Source: Cribrihabitans_A pelagius
GTDB lineage: Bacteria; Pseudomonadota; Alphaproteobacteria; Rhodobacterales; Rhodobacteraceae
Direction of reading: 5' to 3'
Assembly: GCF_048820915.1 (NCBI RefSeq)
Contig: NZ_JBMERR010000038.1
Location: forward strand, 1 to 14,382
DNA: 14,382 nt
Shown in pieces: positions 1 to 6,267 of the stretch (the stretch's first letter is position 1; each line of letters opens with the position of its first letter). The position numbers and the translations under genes are program-made. Below the pieces are notes generated by a model that worked only from the letters and a program-made list of their open reading frames with translations, was not told the origin of the DNA and did not search any database.

Positions 1-123
1 CGCATTGAGATCATGTTCGGAAGACTGAAGGATTGGCGGCGCGTGGCAACCCGCTACGACAGGTGCCCCAAGGTCTTTCTGTCGGCAATCGCGTTGGCAG
101 CCCTCGTCATATACTGGCTATGA
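1..123 (+). CDS. IS5-family transposase, C-terminal end (partial)
   Basis: The frame is open from the first base and encodes the last 40 residues of the transposase, ending at TGA 121-123. It begins RIEIMFGRLKDWRR, which carries the glutamate of the DDE catalytic triad in the usual C-terminal setting (E followed six residues later by K/R). It is identical to the end of the complete transposase at 12878-13635. In the complete copy this part is read from the second reading frame after a -1 frameshift. It is partial only because the window starts inside it; whether the gene is intact to the left cannot be seen. Confidence 0.9.
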   Translation, partial: RIEIMFGRLKDWRRVATRYDRCPKVFLSAIALAALVIYWL

Positions 124-133
124 GTCCGGAGCC
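1..133 (+). mobile_element. Right end of an IS5-family (IS427-like) insertion sequence, left part outside window
   Basis: These 133 bases match positions 13513-13645 of the complete copy later in the window at all but one position (G at 128 where the other has T, inside the terminal inverted repeat). The element ends at 133 with GGAGCC, followed by TA at 134-135, the kind of 2-bp target used by this group. It runs in the same direction as the complete copy, so the two form long direct repeats around 134-12813. Near-identity implies recent spread or ongoing gene conversion. Confidence 0.9.
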
Positions 134-142
134 TAGCTAATG

Positions 143-167
143 GGAACTTCTATTCCCGCTCCGTGTT
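143..167 (+). promoter_or_regulatory. Possible ECF-type promoter (GGAAC-N16-TGTT) upstream of the persulfide dioxygenase gene
   Basis: GGAAC at 143-147 is followed after 16 bases by TGTT at 164-167. This is one base from the GGAAC-N16/17-CGTT pattern described for the alphaproteobacterial general stress sigma factor EcfG. The site fills the 55-bp gap between the IS end and the gene. It would put the transcript start close to the ribosome binding site at 176-183. An overlapping inverted repeat, GGGAA (142-146) and TTCCC (153-157), could instead be a protein site. The BigR-like palindrome found at 2409 is absent here. The match could be chance, and many Rhodobacterales lack EcfG. Confidence 0.25.
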
Positions 168-175
168 GATTAGGC

Positions 176-183
176 AAAGGAGG
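176..183 (+). promoter_or_regulatory. Strong ribosome binding site
   Basis: AAAGGAGG lies 5 bases before the ATG at 189. It is a near-perfect anti-16S match and fixes the start of the dioxygenase-rhodanese gene. Confidence 0.8.
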
Positions 184-188
184 TTGCT

Positions 189-1586
189 ATGACCCTGCGA
201 TTTGAACAGATTCTTGCCGATGGCGTTGCCGAATGCTCCTATCTGCTGGGCGATGACTCCGCTCATACCTGCGCCGTGGTGGACCCGCGCCCTGACGTTG
301 ACATCTACATCGAAACAGCACGCCGCTTCGGCATGGCGATCACCCATGTGTTTGAGACCCATATCCACGCCGATTTCCTCAGCGGTGCGCGCGAATTGGT
401 GGACCGTCTCGGCGGGCAGGCAAAGCTCTATGTCAGCACCGAAGGCGGCGCAGAATACGGCTTTGACCATGAGGCGGTGCGCGACGGCGACGAATTCACC
501 TTTGGCGGCATGCGGATGAAGGCGCGATTCACGCCCGGCCATACGCCCGAGCATATGTCCTACATGCTCTATGACGGCGAGAAGGACACGCCGTGGGGCG
601 TGCTCTCGGGCGATGCGTTCTTCGTGGACAGCGTGGGGCGGCCGGATCTTCTGGGTGACGACGAGACCGAGGAACTGACCGAGAAGCTGTTCCACACGGT
701 GCGCGACATCTTCATGGCACTGCCCGATGACGTGATCATCTATCCCTGTCATGGCGCGGGCTCAGCCTGCGGGCCTGATATCGGCGACCGTATGTCTTCG
801 ACCATCGGCTACGAGCGGCGATTCAACAGCTATGCCAAGATAGAAGACCTCGACGAATTCAAGGCTACGATACTGAACGACGCGCCGCCAGTGCCCTCGC
901 ACTACCCGCGTATGAAGAAGGTTAACACCAAGGGCCCGGAGGTGCTGCGCAACCTGCCGCGCATTCCGCCGATGACGGTGGAGGAGTATGCCAAGGTCGC
1001 CGAAGACGGTGCGCAACTGCTCGACGTGCGCGACATGATGAGCTTTGGCGGCGGCCATGTCAGCGGCAGTCTCAACATCGGCCTGCGCCCGGAACTGTCG
1101 GTCTGGGCTGGGTGGCTGCTCGATCCAGAGCGTCCGATCTATCTGGTTACGGAGGATGACGCCGCGGTGGACGACGCCCTGCGGCTGCTGTGGCGTACGG
1201 GGTTCACGGACTTCGGCGGCTATCTGGCGGGCGGCATGGCGGCTTGGCGCGAAGCCGGGCGCGTATTGGCGCAGATCCCGCAGATGTCGGTACATGAATT
1301 GAAGGACGCCGAAGACGTTACCCCGCTGGACGTGCGCAAGCCCGACGAATGGGACGGGGGCCAGATCCCCGGTGCGACCCATGCTTTTCTGGGCGAGCTG
1401 CGCAACAAGCTTGGCGACCTCGATAAATCCGCCCCCTACGCCACCTATTGCGCCAGCGGCTTCCGCGCCAGCATCGCGTCGAGCCTTCTGGCGGCCAATG
1501 GGTTCACCAACATCCGCAACGTGCCGGGAAGCTGGAAGGCTTGGACGGCCGCTGCCTATCCCACTGAAAAGGAGAATGAACAATGA
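189..1586 (+). CDS. Persulfide dioxygenase-rhodanese fusion (CstB-type), MBL fold with two rhodanese domains
   Basis: The 465-residue protein has an ETHE1-like metallo-beta-lactamase domain (about 1-245) followed by two rhodanese domains (about 262-360 and 365-460). The motif THIHAD gives H58, H60 and D62. H118 (TPGHTPEH), D142 (SGDAFFVD) and H188 (PCHGAG) follow. By analogy with ETHE1, H58, H118 and D142 would hold the single Fe(II) that oxidises glutathione or CoA persulfide to sulfite. The second rhodanese has an active-site cysteine, C421, in the loop CASGFR. The first has no cysteine at the matching place (around YLVTEDD, 318-324) and looks like a structural pseudo-rhodanese, as in CstB. 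Such fusions can turn persulfide into sulfite and then thiosulfate. The protein should be cytoplasmic, since no signal peptide is seen. Its stop overlaps the next gene's start by 4 bp (ATGA), indicating coupled translation. Confidence 0.9.
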   Translation: MTLRFEQILADGVAECSYLLGDDSAHTCAVVDPRPDVDIYIETARRFGMAITHVFETHIHADFLSGARELVDRLGGQAKLYVSTEGGAEYGFDHEAVRDGDEFTFGGMRMKARFTPGHTPEHMSYMLYDGEKDTPWGVLSGDAFFVDSVGRPDLLGDDETEELTEKLFHTVRDIFMALPDDVIIYPCHGAGSACGPDIGDRMSSTIGYERRFNSYAKIEDLDEFKATILNDAPPVPSHYPRMKKVNTKGPEVLRNLPRIPPMTVEEYAKVAEDGAQLLDVRDMMSFGGGHVSGSLNIGLRPELSVWAGWLLDPERPIYLVTEDDAAVDDALRLLWRTGFTDFGGYLAGGMAAWREAGRVLAQIPQMSVHELKDAEDVTPLDVRKPDEWDGGQIPGATHAFLGELRNKLGDLDKSAPYATYCASGFRASIASSLLAANGFTNIRNVPGSWKAWTAAAYPTEKENEQ

Positions 1587-2047
1587 CGGACGGCGCGCAG
1601 AAGATCGCAACGATTGACCCGAACCACACTGTGGCGCTGTTCACGCCCAAGACCGAGACCTTGAAGCAAGCAGCTTCGGCGGGCGCGAAGTCTTTGGTGA
1701 ACTTCCGCGCCGAAGGCGAAAAAGGGGGGCTGACGCCGGAGGAGGAGCGGCAGCAGGCAGAGCACCTGGGCCTGAACTACCTCCACCACCCGGTGACGAC
1801 CGACAGTCTGGATGCAGCGCTTGTGGATGACTTCCGCCGGGCGCTGGATGATCTTCCGCAGCCGGTGTTCCTGCATTGCGCCTCGGGCAAACGTGCGGGC
1901 GCGATGACGCTGATGGCGCTGGCGGCTGACAAGGGCTGGGATGGCGAAACAGCGCTGCAAGAGGGCAAAGCGCGGGGTGTTGATCTGACGGAAGAGAAGA
2001 TCGGCCAATTCGTCAAGTCCTATGCGGATGACAAGGCCAACGCTTGA
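1583..2047 (+). CDS. DUF442/TIGR01244-family phosphatase-like sulfurtransferase
   Basis: The 154-residue protein belongs to the DUF442 group, a dual-specificity-phosphatase fold with the signature loop HCASGKRAG, giving H98, C99 and R104 of the C-x5-R active site. The family is linked to sulfur metabolism and forms the N-terminal half of the Blh protein of Xylella and Agrobacterium, where it is fused to an ETHE1-like domain. Here it is a separate gene that starts inside the stop codon of the dioxygenase-rhodanese gene (4-bp overlap), so the two are co-translated. C99 probably carries a persulfide or thiolate intermediate. Phosphatase versus sulfur-transfer activity cannot be told from sequence. 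The gene converges on the repressor gene with 38 bp between stops. No clear terminator is seen in that gap. Confidence 0.85.
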   Translation: MTDGAQKIATIDPNHTVALFTPKTETLKQAASAGAKSLVNFRAEGEKGGLTPEEERQQAEHLGLNYLHHPVTTDSLDAALVDDFRRALDDLPQPVFLHCASGKRAGAMTLMALAADKGWDGETALQEGKARGVDLTEEKIGQFVKSYADDKANA

Positions 2048-2085
2048 GAGCGCTCAGCGCGCCTGGTTGCCCTGGGCACGCGGCC

Positions 2086-2394
2086 TCACTCTTTACGGGC
2101 GCAGTAGAGTTTGTGCAGCGTTTCCAGCACGGCGACGGCCTCATGGGCCTTCACGCTGTAATAGATCGTCTGGCCGGCCCGGCGGGCCTCGACCAATCCG
2201 GCCTCTTTCAGCTTTTTCAACTGCTGCGACATGGTGGATTGTGAAACCCCACAAACTCGGGCGAGATCGCCCACCGATTTTTCGCCCTCCAGCAGACGGC
2301 AGAGAATCTGCAAACGCGCCTCGGAGGCCAGCATCGACATCAATGTCGCTGCCCCCGCGATATCGCCGTCGAGAAAGTCGTCTGCGTCTTTCAT
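2086..2394 (-). CDS. bigR: ArsR/SmtB-family sulfide/persulfide-responsive repressor (BigR/SqrR type)
   Basis: The 102-residue winged helix-turn-helix protein has its recognition region at about residues 40-62 (VGDLARVCGVSQSTMSQQLKKL) and a beta wing near AGQTIYYSV. It has cysteines at 32, 48 and 98. C32 and C98 are 66 residues apart, the same spacing as the reactive pair of BigR (C42/C108) and SqrR (C41/C107). In those proteins the pair forms a disulfide or polysulfide link in the presence of persulfide and releases DNA. The metal-site motif ELCVCD of ArsR/SmtB sensors is absent. The gene is transcribed away from yeeE, and a 20-bp palindrome lies in the shared upstream region, so it very likely controls itself and the yeeE operon. 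The ribosome binding site is weak, suiting low repressor levels. Confidence 0.9.
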   Translation of the reverse strand: MKDADDFLDGDIAGAATLMSMLASEARLQILCRLLEGEKSVGDLARVCGVSQSTMSQQLKKLKEAGLVEARRAGQTIYYSVKAHEAVAVLETLHKLYCARKE

Positions 2395-2404
2395 ATTGCG
2401 CTCA

Positions 2405-2433
2405 TTGAATATTACGCATGTCGAATATATAGA
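2405..2433 (+). promoter_or_regulatory. Sigma-70-like promoter for the yeeE operon
   Basis: TTGAAT (2405-2410) and TATAGA (2428-2433) are separated by 17 bases. The spacer is occupied by the palindrome at 2409-2428, so a bound repressor would block polymerase directly. The start of transcription would fall near 2440, leaving a leader of about 55 bases before the ATG at 2496. Confidence 0.55.
2409..2428. promoter_or_regulatory. Palindromic operator, probable BigR/SqrR binding site
   Basis: The site reads ATATT-ACG-CATG-TCG-AATAT. Its five outer and four central bases form a perfect inverted repeat (only the two 3-base segments differ), fitting a dimeric winged-helix repressor. It overlaps the -10 of the bigR promoter and the spacer of the yeeE promoter. 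The inner ATT-N10-AAT form resembles the AT-rich inverted repeats reported for BigR and SqrR. I did not find a second copy elsewhere in the window. Confidence 0.7.
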
Positions 2434-2452
2434 TCTAAGGCAACTAATACAA
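2424..2452 (-). promoter_or_regulatory. Sigma-70-like promoter for bigR
   Basis: On the minus strand TTGTAT (2452-2447) and TATATT (2429-2424) are spaced by 17 bases. Transcription would begin near 2417, inside the palindrome, with a short leader to the ATG at 2394. The promoter overlaps the divergent yeeE promoter, so one bound repressor dimer could silence both. Confidence 0.5.
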
Positions 2453-2495
2453 GGCCAACCCTAAATGTCCGGCAGGCAGATCATGGGGATGGAAC

Positions 2496-2918
2496 ATGGT
2501 AACTGAATTCACCCCTTGGCTGTCGCTCGGCGGCGGCATGATGATCGGGGCTTCGGCGGTGCTGCTGATGGCCACCAACGGGCGCATCGCGGGCGTCAGC
2601 GGCCTGTCAGCCAATATTTTCACCCGCAGCGGCGACGGTGAGGCCCGCGGGGTCTCGGCACTGTTCGTGTTGGGGCTGCTGCTCGCCGCGCCGCTGTGGC
2701 TCTTAGTCTCGGGCGGTTGGCCGCAGCAGCGGGTACCGTCGAGCCCGGTTCTGATGGCAGTTGCTGGTCTGCTGGTCGGCTTCGGCGCGAGCTATGGCAA
2801 CGGCTGCACCTCAGGCCACGGGGTCTGCGGGATCAGCCGAGGCTCGGCCCGTTCGATCGTGGCAACCGTCACCTTCATGGCGACGGCCTTCGTGACCGTC
2901 TTCGTCATGGCCATCTGA
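2496..2918 (+). CDS. YeeE/YedE-family sulfur-compound transporter, first half
   Basis: The 140-residue hydrophobic protein has four likely membrane segments (about 9-27, 54-72, 84-101 and 121-139). It carries the family signature GASYGNGCTSGHGVCG near residues 97-112, with C104 and C111. In characterised YeeE proteins, conserved cysteines along the pore pass thiosulfate inward by transient S-S contacts. The protein is about half the length of full YeeE. The next gene supplies the other half, as is common for split YeeE/YedE pairs next to BigR and Blh. The start follows GGGGATGGA, a fair ribosome binding site. Two upstream ATGs (2483, 2489) are out of frame. The gene heads the operon controlled by the palindrome at 2409. 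The exact substrate (thiosulfate, persulfide or other sulfur species) is not known. Confidence 0.85.
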   Translation: MVTEFTPWLSLGGGMMIGASAVLLMATNGRIAGVSGLSANIFTRSGDGEARGVSALFVLGLLLAAPLWLLVSGGWPQQRVPSSPVLMAVAGLLVGFGASYGNGCTSGHGVCGISRGSARSIVATVTFMATAFVTVFVMAI

Positions 2919-2930
2919 TCGGAGCCTGAC

Positions 2931-3371
2931 ATGAAACAGATTTTCGCGCTTCTCTCCGGCCTGGTCTTCAGCCTCGGTCTGATTATCTCCGGCATGGCCA
3001 ACCCGGCGAAGGTTCTGAACTTCCTGGATGTCTTCGGCACATGGGACGCGAGCCTCGCCTTCGTCATGGGCGGTGCCATTGCCGTCACGGCACCGGGCTT
3101 CGCCCTGCTGTTCCGCAGCCGCCAGACGCCGCTGTTCGACAGCACCTTCCGCGTGCCCACACGCAACGACTTGGAGCCAAAGCTACTTACCGGGGCGGCG
3201 ATCTTTGGCATCGGCTGGGGGTTGGGCGGTTTTTGCCCCGGCCCAGCACTGACCGCATTGCCCGTGGCTGCGACCGGCACGCTGATTTTCGTGCCCTTCA
3301 TGCTCGCAGGCATGTGGGCCGCGCGCCATACGCCTGACATTACACCCAATGCAAATAATGGAGCCGCATAA
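2931..3371 (+). CDS. DUF6691/YeeE-YedE-like membrane protein, second half
   Basis: The 146-residue protein has about four membrane segments (5-22, 42-62, 84-104 and 112-130). It carries the motif GGFCPGPAL around residues 99-107, with C102 in the pore-like position seen in YeeE/YedE repeats. It follows the first half by 12 bp. The pair probably assembles as one sulfur-compound channel or transporter in the inner membrane. Its TAA stop shares one base with the ATG of the metallo-hydrolase gene, so translation is likely coupled and the transported compound may be passed to that enzyme. The C-terminal 15 or so residues after the last helix are hydrophilic and probably cytoplasmic. Direction of transport is not shown by the sequence. 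Confidence 0.85.
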   Translation: MKQIFALLSGLVFSLGLIISGMANPAKVLNFLDVFGTWDASLAFVMGGAIAVTAPGFALLFRSRQTPLFDSTFRVPTRNDLEPKLLTGAAIFGIGWGLGGFCPGPALTALPVAATGTLIFVPFMLAGMWAARHTPDITPNANNGAA

Positions 3372-4288
3372 TGAGCGATCCGCTCAACTCTCCCGTCGTC
3401 CTCCACTCCCCCTCGACCGGAGCCGGCAGCCCCGATGTCTGGGGAATCTACGAGCCTGACACCGGGCCGATCCAATATATCTGCGCCGATCCGGCGACGA
3501 AGAAGGCGGCGCTGATCGATGTGGTGTGGAACTTCAACCCGAAAAACTACCGTTTCTCGACCGAGAGCATGGATCAGGTATTGCACCTTGTGCAGGCAAA
3601 TGATCTGACCGTGGAATGGGTGCTCGATACCCATCCCCATGCAGATCACGTCATGGCCTCGGCCCAACTGAAGGAACGCACGGGCGCGCCCAATGCGATC
3701 GGCGCGCTGGTGCCGGAGATCGCCAAGATCTGGGCCGACCTCTACAACCTGCCCGAAGCCTTCGACCCGGACCGGGATTTCGACCATTTGTTTCAGGAAG
3801 GCGAGACCTTCAAGATCGGCGAGTTGGACGTGAAGGTGATGCTTTCGCCCGGCCACACGCTGGGCTCGATCTCCTATGTCTGTGACGATGCGGCCTTCGT
3901 GCATGACACGCTGATGCAGCCCGATGCCGGTACCTCGCGCTCAGATTTCCCGGGCGGCACGACGGCGGAGCTTTGGGACTCGATTCAAGACATACTCGCC
4001 CTGCCCGGCAACACCAGGCTCTTCGTTGGCCATGACTATGGCACCAAGGAGCGCAAAGAGCCGATGTGGGAAGCCACCGTCGATGAGCACAAGGCCCACA
4101 ACATCCACGTCAAGGACGGCACCCAGCGCGAGGAATATATCCAGCGTCGTCAGACCCGCGATGCGACACTTTCGCTGCCCAACCGCATCCTCGCGGCATT
4201 GCAAATCAACCTGCGCGGCGGGCGGCTGCCCCCGGCTGAAGATGACGGTAATCACGACCTGAAGTTGCCGGCAAACCGGTTCGACTGA
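3371..4288 (+). CDS. Blh/ETHE1-like MBL-fold persulfide dioxygenase
   Basis: The 305-residue cytoplasmic protein has a complete MBL ligand set: THPHADH (H88, H90, D92, H93), GHTLGS (H162), D179 in HDTLMQPDAGTSRSDFPGG, and H221 in GHDYG. The DAGTSRSDFPGG segment and the closing GHDY match the C-terminal half of Blh rather than the CstB-type enzyme at 189. By family analogy it would oxidise a low-molecular-weight persulfide to sulfite with mononuclear iron. In Xylella and Agrobacterium this domain is fused behind a DUF442 domain. Here the DUF442 part is a separate gene at 1583. The start codon overlaps the previous stop by one base and has GGAG at 3359-3362. Two persulfide dioxygenase-type genes in one locus may act on different thiols or at different persulfide levels. 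Confidence 0.85.
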   Translation: MSDPLNSPVVLHSPSTGAGSPDVWGIYEPDTGPIQYICADPATKKAALIDVVWNFNPKNYRFSTESMDQVLHLVQANDLTVEWVLDTHPHADHVMASAQLKERTGAPNAIGALVPEIAKIWADLYNLPEAFDPDRDFDHLFQEGETFKIGELDVKVMLSPGHTLGSISYVCDDAAFVHDTLMQPDAGTSRSDFPGGTTAELWDSIQDILALPGNTRLFVGHDYGTKERKEPMWEATVDEHKAHNIHVKDGTQREEYIQRRQTRDATLSLPNRILAALQINLRGGRLPPAEDDGNHDLKLPANRFD

Positions 4289-4341
4289 GCCTGCCCGGGC
4301 GGCTCTTCGGGGCAGCCCTTTGATCTGACGGATACCCTGAC

Positions 4342-6075
4342 ATGACCCTGCCCCCGCTCGCGCGCTACCTGCCGATCCTCGACTGGGGACGGCGCTATGA
4401 CCGTGCCCAGTTCACCGGCGATATGGTCGCCGCCGTGATCGTGACGATCATGCTGATCCCGCAGTCGCTCGCCTACGCTCTGCTGGCGGGTATGCCGCCC
4501 GAGGCCGGGATCTATGCCTCCATCGCGCCGATCGTTCTTTATGCGGTCTTCGGCACCAGCCGGGCGCTGGCGGTCGGGCCGGTGGCCGTGGTCTCGCTGA
4601 TGACGGCGGCGGCGGTGGGCAATATCGCCGAGAGCGGGACGGCGGGATATGTGACGGCGGCGCTGACGCTGGCGTTTCTCTCGGGCGCGATGCTGTTGGC
4701 CCTGGGCCTGTTTCGGCTGGGTTTTCTGGCGAACTTCCTGTCCCATCCGGTGATCGCGGGGTTCATCACCGCCTCCGGGATTCTGATCGCAGCCGGCCAG
4801 TTGCGGCATATTCTGGGGATCAAGGCCGAGGGGCATAATCTCGTGGAAATTCTCGCCAGTCTCTGGGCGCATCTGGGTGAGGTGAACCCTATCACTCTGG
4901 TGCTGGGCGTGACGGCGACGGCGTTCCTGTTCTGGGTCCGCGGCGGGCTGAAGCCTTTGCTGAACCGCATGGGGCTGGGGCCGCGCATGGCGGATATCGG
5001 AGCCAAGATGGGGCCGGTGCTGGCGATCGTGGCCACCACGCTGGCGGTCTGGGCCTTCGATCTGGGCGCGAAGGGTGTAGCGATCGTAGGCGAGGTGCCG
5101 CAGAGCCTGCCACCTCTCACCCTGCCCTCCTTCTCGCCCGATCTGCTGTCGCAACTTTTCGTCCCGGCGCTGCTGATCTCCGTCATCGGCTTTGTCGAGA
5201 GCATCTCGGTCGCGCAGACCCTCGCGGCCAAGAAACGCCAGCGGATCGACCCGGATCAGGAGCTGATCGGGCTCGGCAGCGCCAACCTCGGCGCCGCCTT
5301 CACCGGGGGCTTCCCGGTCACGGGGGGCTTCTCGCGCTCGGTGGTGAATTTCGATGCGGGCGCCAAGACCCCGGCTGCCGGGGCCTTCACGGCCGTGGGT
5401 CTGGCGCTTGCGGCGCTGTTCCTGACCCCGCTGATCTACTTCCTCCCCAAGACCACCCTGGCCGCCACGATCATCGTGGCGGTCCTGAGCCTCGTCGATT
5501 TCTCGATCCTGAAACGCGCCTGGGCCTTCAGCCATGCCGATTTCGCCGCCGTCAGCGTGACCATCCTGCTGACGCTGCTCTTCGGGGTCGAAGCCGGGGT
5601 GACCGCTGGCGTTGTGACCTCGATCCTGGTGCATCTCTACAAGACCTCGCGGCCCCACATGGCCGTAGTGGGCCGGGTGCGCGGGACCGAGCATTTCCGC
5701 AACGTGCTGCGCCACGAGGTCGAAACCCAGCTCCATGTGCTGAGCTTGCGGGTCGACGAAAGTCTTTATTTCCCCAATGCACGCTTTCTGGAGGATCAAC
5801 TGTCGGGCTATGCCGCCGACAAGCCCGAGTTGACCGACGTCGTGCTGATGTTCCCGGCGGTAAATGAGATCGACCTCTCGGCGCTGGAATCCCTCGAGGC
5901 GATCAACAAGCGGCTCAAGGACGCAGGGGTCCGGTTGCATTTGAGTGAGGTGAAGGGCCCGGTGATGGACCGGCTGAAACGCAGCCATTTCTTGGAGGAA
6001 CTGACCGGTGAGGTTTTCCTCAGCCAGCATGAGGCCGCCATTCGCCTTACTCAAGCGAGTGACCCAAATGCATGA
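4342..6075 (+). CDS. SulP/SLC26-family anion transporter with STAS domain
   Basis: The 577-residue inner-membrane protein has the SulP core (about 25-435). It shows IPQSLAYALLAGMPPEAG (39-56), AVGPVAVVSLM (77-87) and the TGGFPVTGGFSRS loop (321-333) before the later helices. A cytoplasmic STAS domain follows (about 455-570) with NEIDLSALESL, where S513 sits at the place often phosphorylated or used for signalling. SulP members move sulfate, bicarbonate or other anions, usually with Na+ or H+. Here the neighbours point to sulfate, sulfite or thiosulfate, possibly as an outlet for the products of persulfide oxidation, but this is inference. It lies 53 bp after the metallo-hydrolase in the same direction and probably belongs to the same operon. 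Its ribosome binding site is weak, and I see no separate promoter in the gap. Confidence 0.9.
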   Translation: MTLPPLARYLPILDWGRRYDRAQFTGDMVAAVIVTIMLIPQSLAYALLAGMPPEAGIYASIAPIVLYAVFGTSRALAVGPVAVVSLMTAAAVGNIAESGTAGYVTAALTLAFLSGAMLLALGLFRLGFLANFLSHPVIAGFITASGILIAAGQLRHILGIKAEGHNLVEILASLWAHLGEVNPITLVLGVTATAFLFWVRGGLKPLLNRMGLGPRMADIGAKMGPVLAIVATTLAVWAFDLGAKGVAIVGEVPQSLPPLTLPSFSPDLLSQLFVPALLISVIGFVESISVAQTLAAKKRQRIDPDQELIGLGSANLGAAFTGGFPVTGGFSRSVVNFDAGAKTPAAGAFTAVGLALAALFLTPLIYFLPKTTLAATIIVAVLSLVDFSILKRAWAFSHADFAAVSVTILLTLLFGVEAGVTAGVVTSILVHLYKTSRPHMAVVGRVRGTEHFRNVLRHEVETQLHVLSLRVDESLYFPNARFLEDQLSGYAADKPELTDVVLMFPAVNEIDLSALESLEAINKRLKDAGVRLHLSEVKGPVMDRLKRSHFLEELTGEVFLSQHEAAIRLTQASDPNA

Positions 6076-6201
6076 GGATACAATTCTCGAGCACTCTAGC
6101 CACCAAAACCATTCTTTGGGGCCCGCGCGCTCCCGATCAAAAATGGGAGACCACGCGGCCGCACGATGTTGTTAGACGATGCATGAGAAAGGAGGGCTAC
6201 A

Positions 6202-6267
6202 ATGCCGTTTACTGATGGTGCAGCGCACGAGGATGCAACAAATAACTCGAACTATATATCCGCTTAG
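6202..6267 (+). CDS. Possible 21-residue ORF, leader or 5' remnant of a lost gene
   Basis: An AAAGGAGGGC ribosome binding site at 6188-6197 precedes an ATG at 6202 by 4 bases. The frame encodes 21 residues beginning MPFTDGAAHEDAT, then TAG at 6265-6267. The sequence is hydrophilic and I recognise no family. Such a strong start on so short a frame fits either the 5' stub of a gene cut by the rearrangement that brought in the integrase, or a small leader peptide. A chance AGGAGG cannot be excluded. Confidence 0.3.
   Translation: MPFTDGAAHEDATNNSNYISA

Noticed and set aside
2792..3904. 370-codon minus-strand frame under yeeE, the DUF6691 gene and the MBL gene
   Set aside because: It runs opposite three genes with convincing motifs and overlapping starts and stops. 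It has no family features of its own.
4252..6054. 600-codon open frame on the minus strand opposite the SulP gene
   Set aside because: It is a high-GC shadow: Arg/His/Gln-rich, no family motifs and no ribosome binding site. The plus-strand frame is a clear SulP protein with a STAS domain.
6130..6149. Hairpin after the SulP gene as a Rho-independent terminator
   Set aside because: Five-base stem with a 10-base loop and no T-run; too weak to call.
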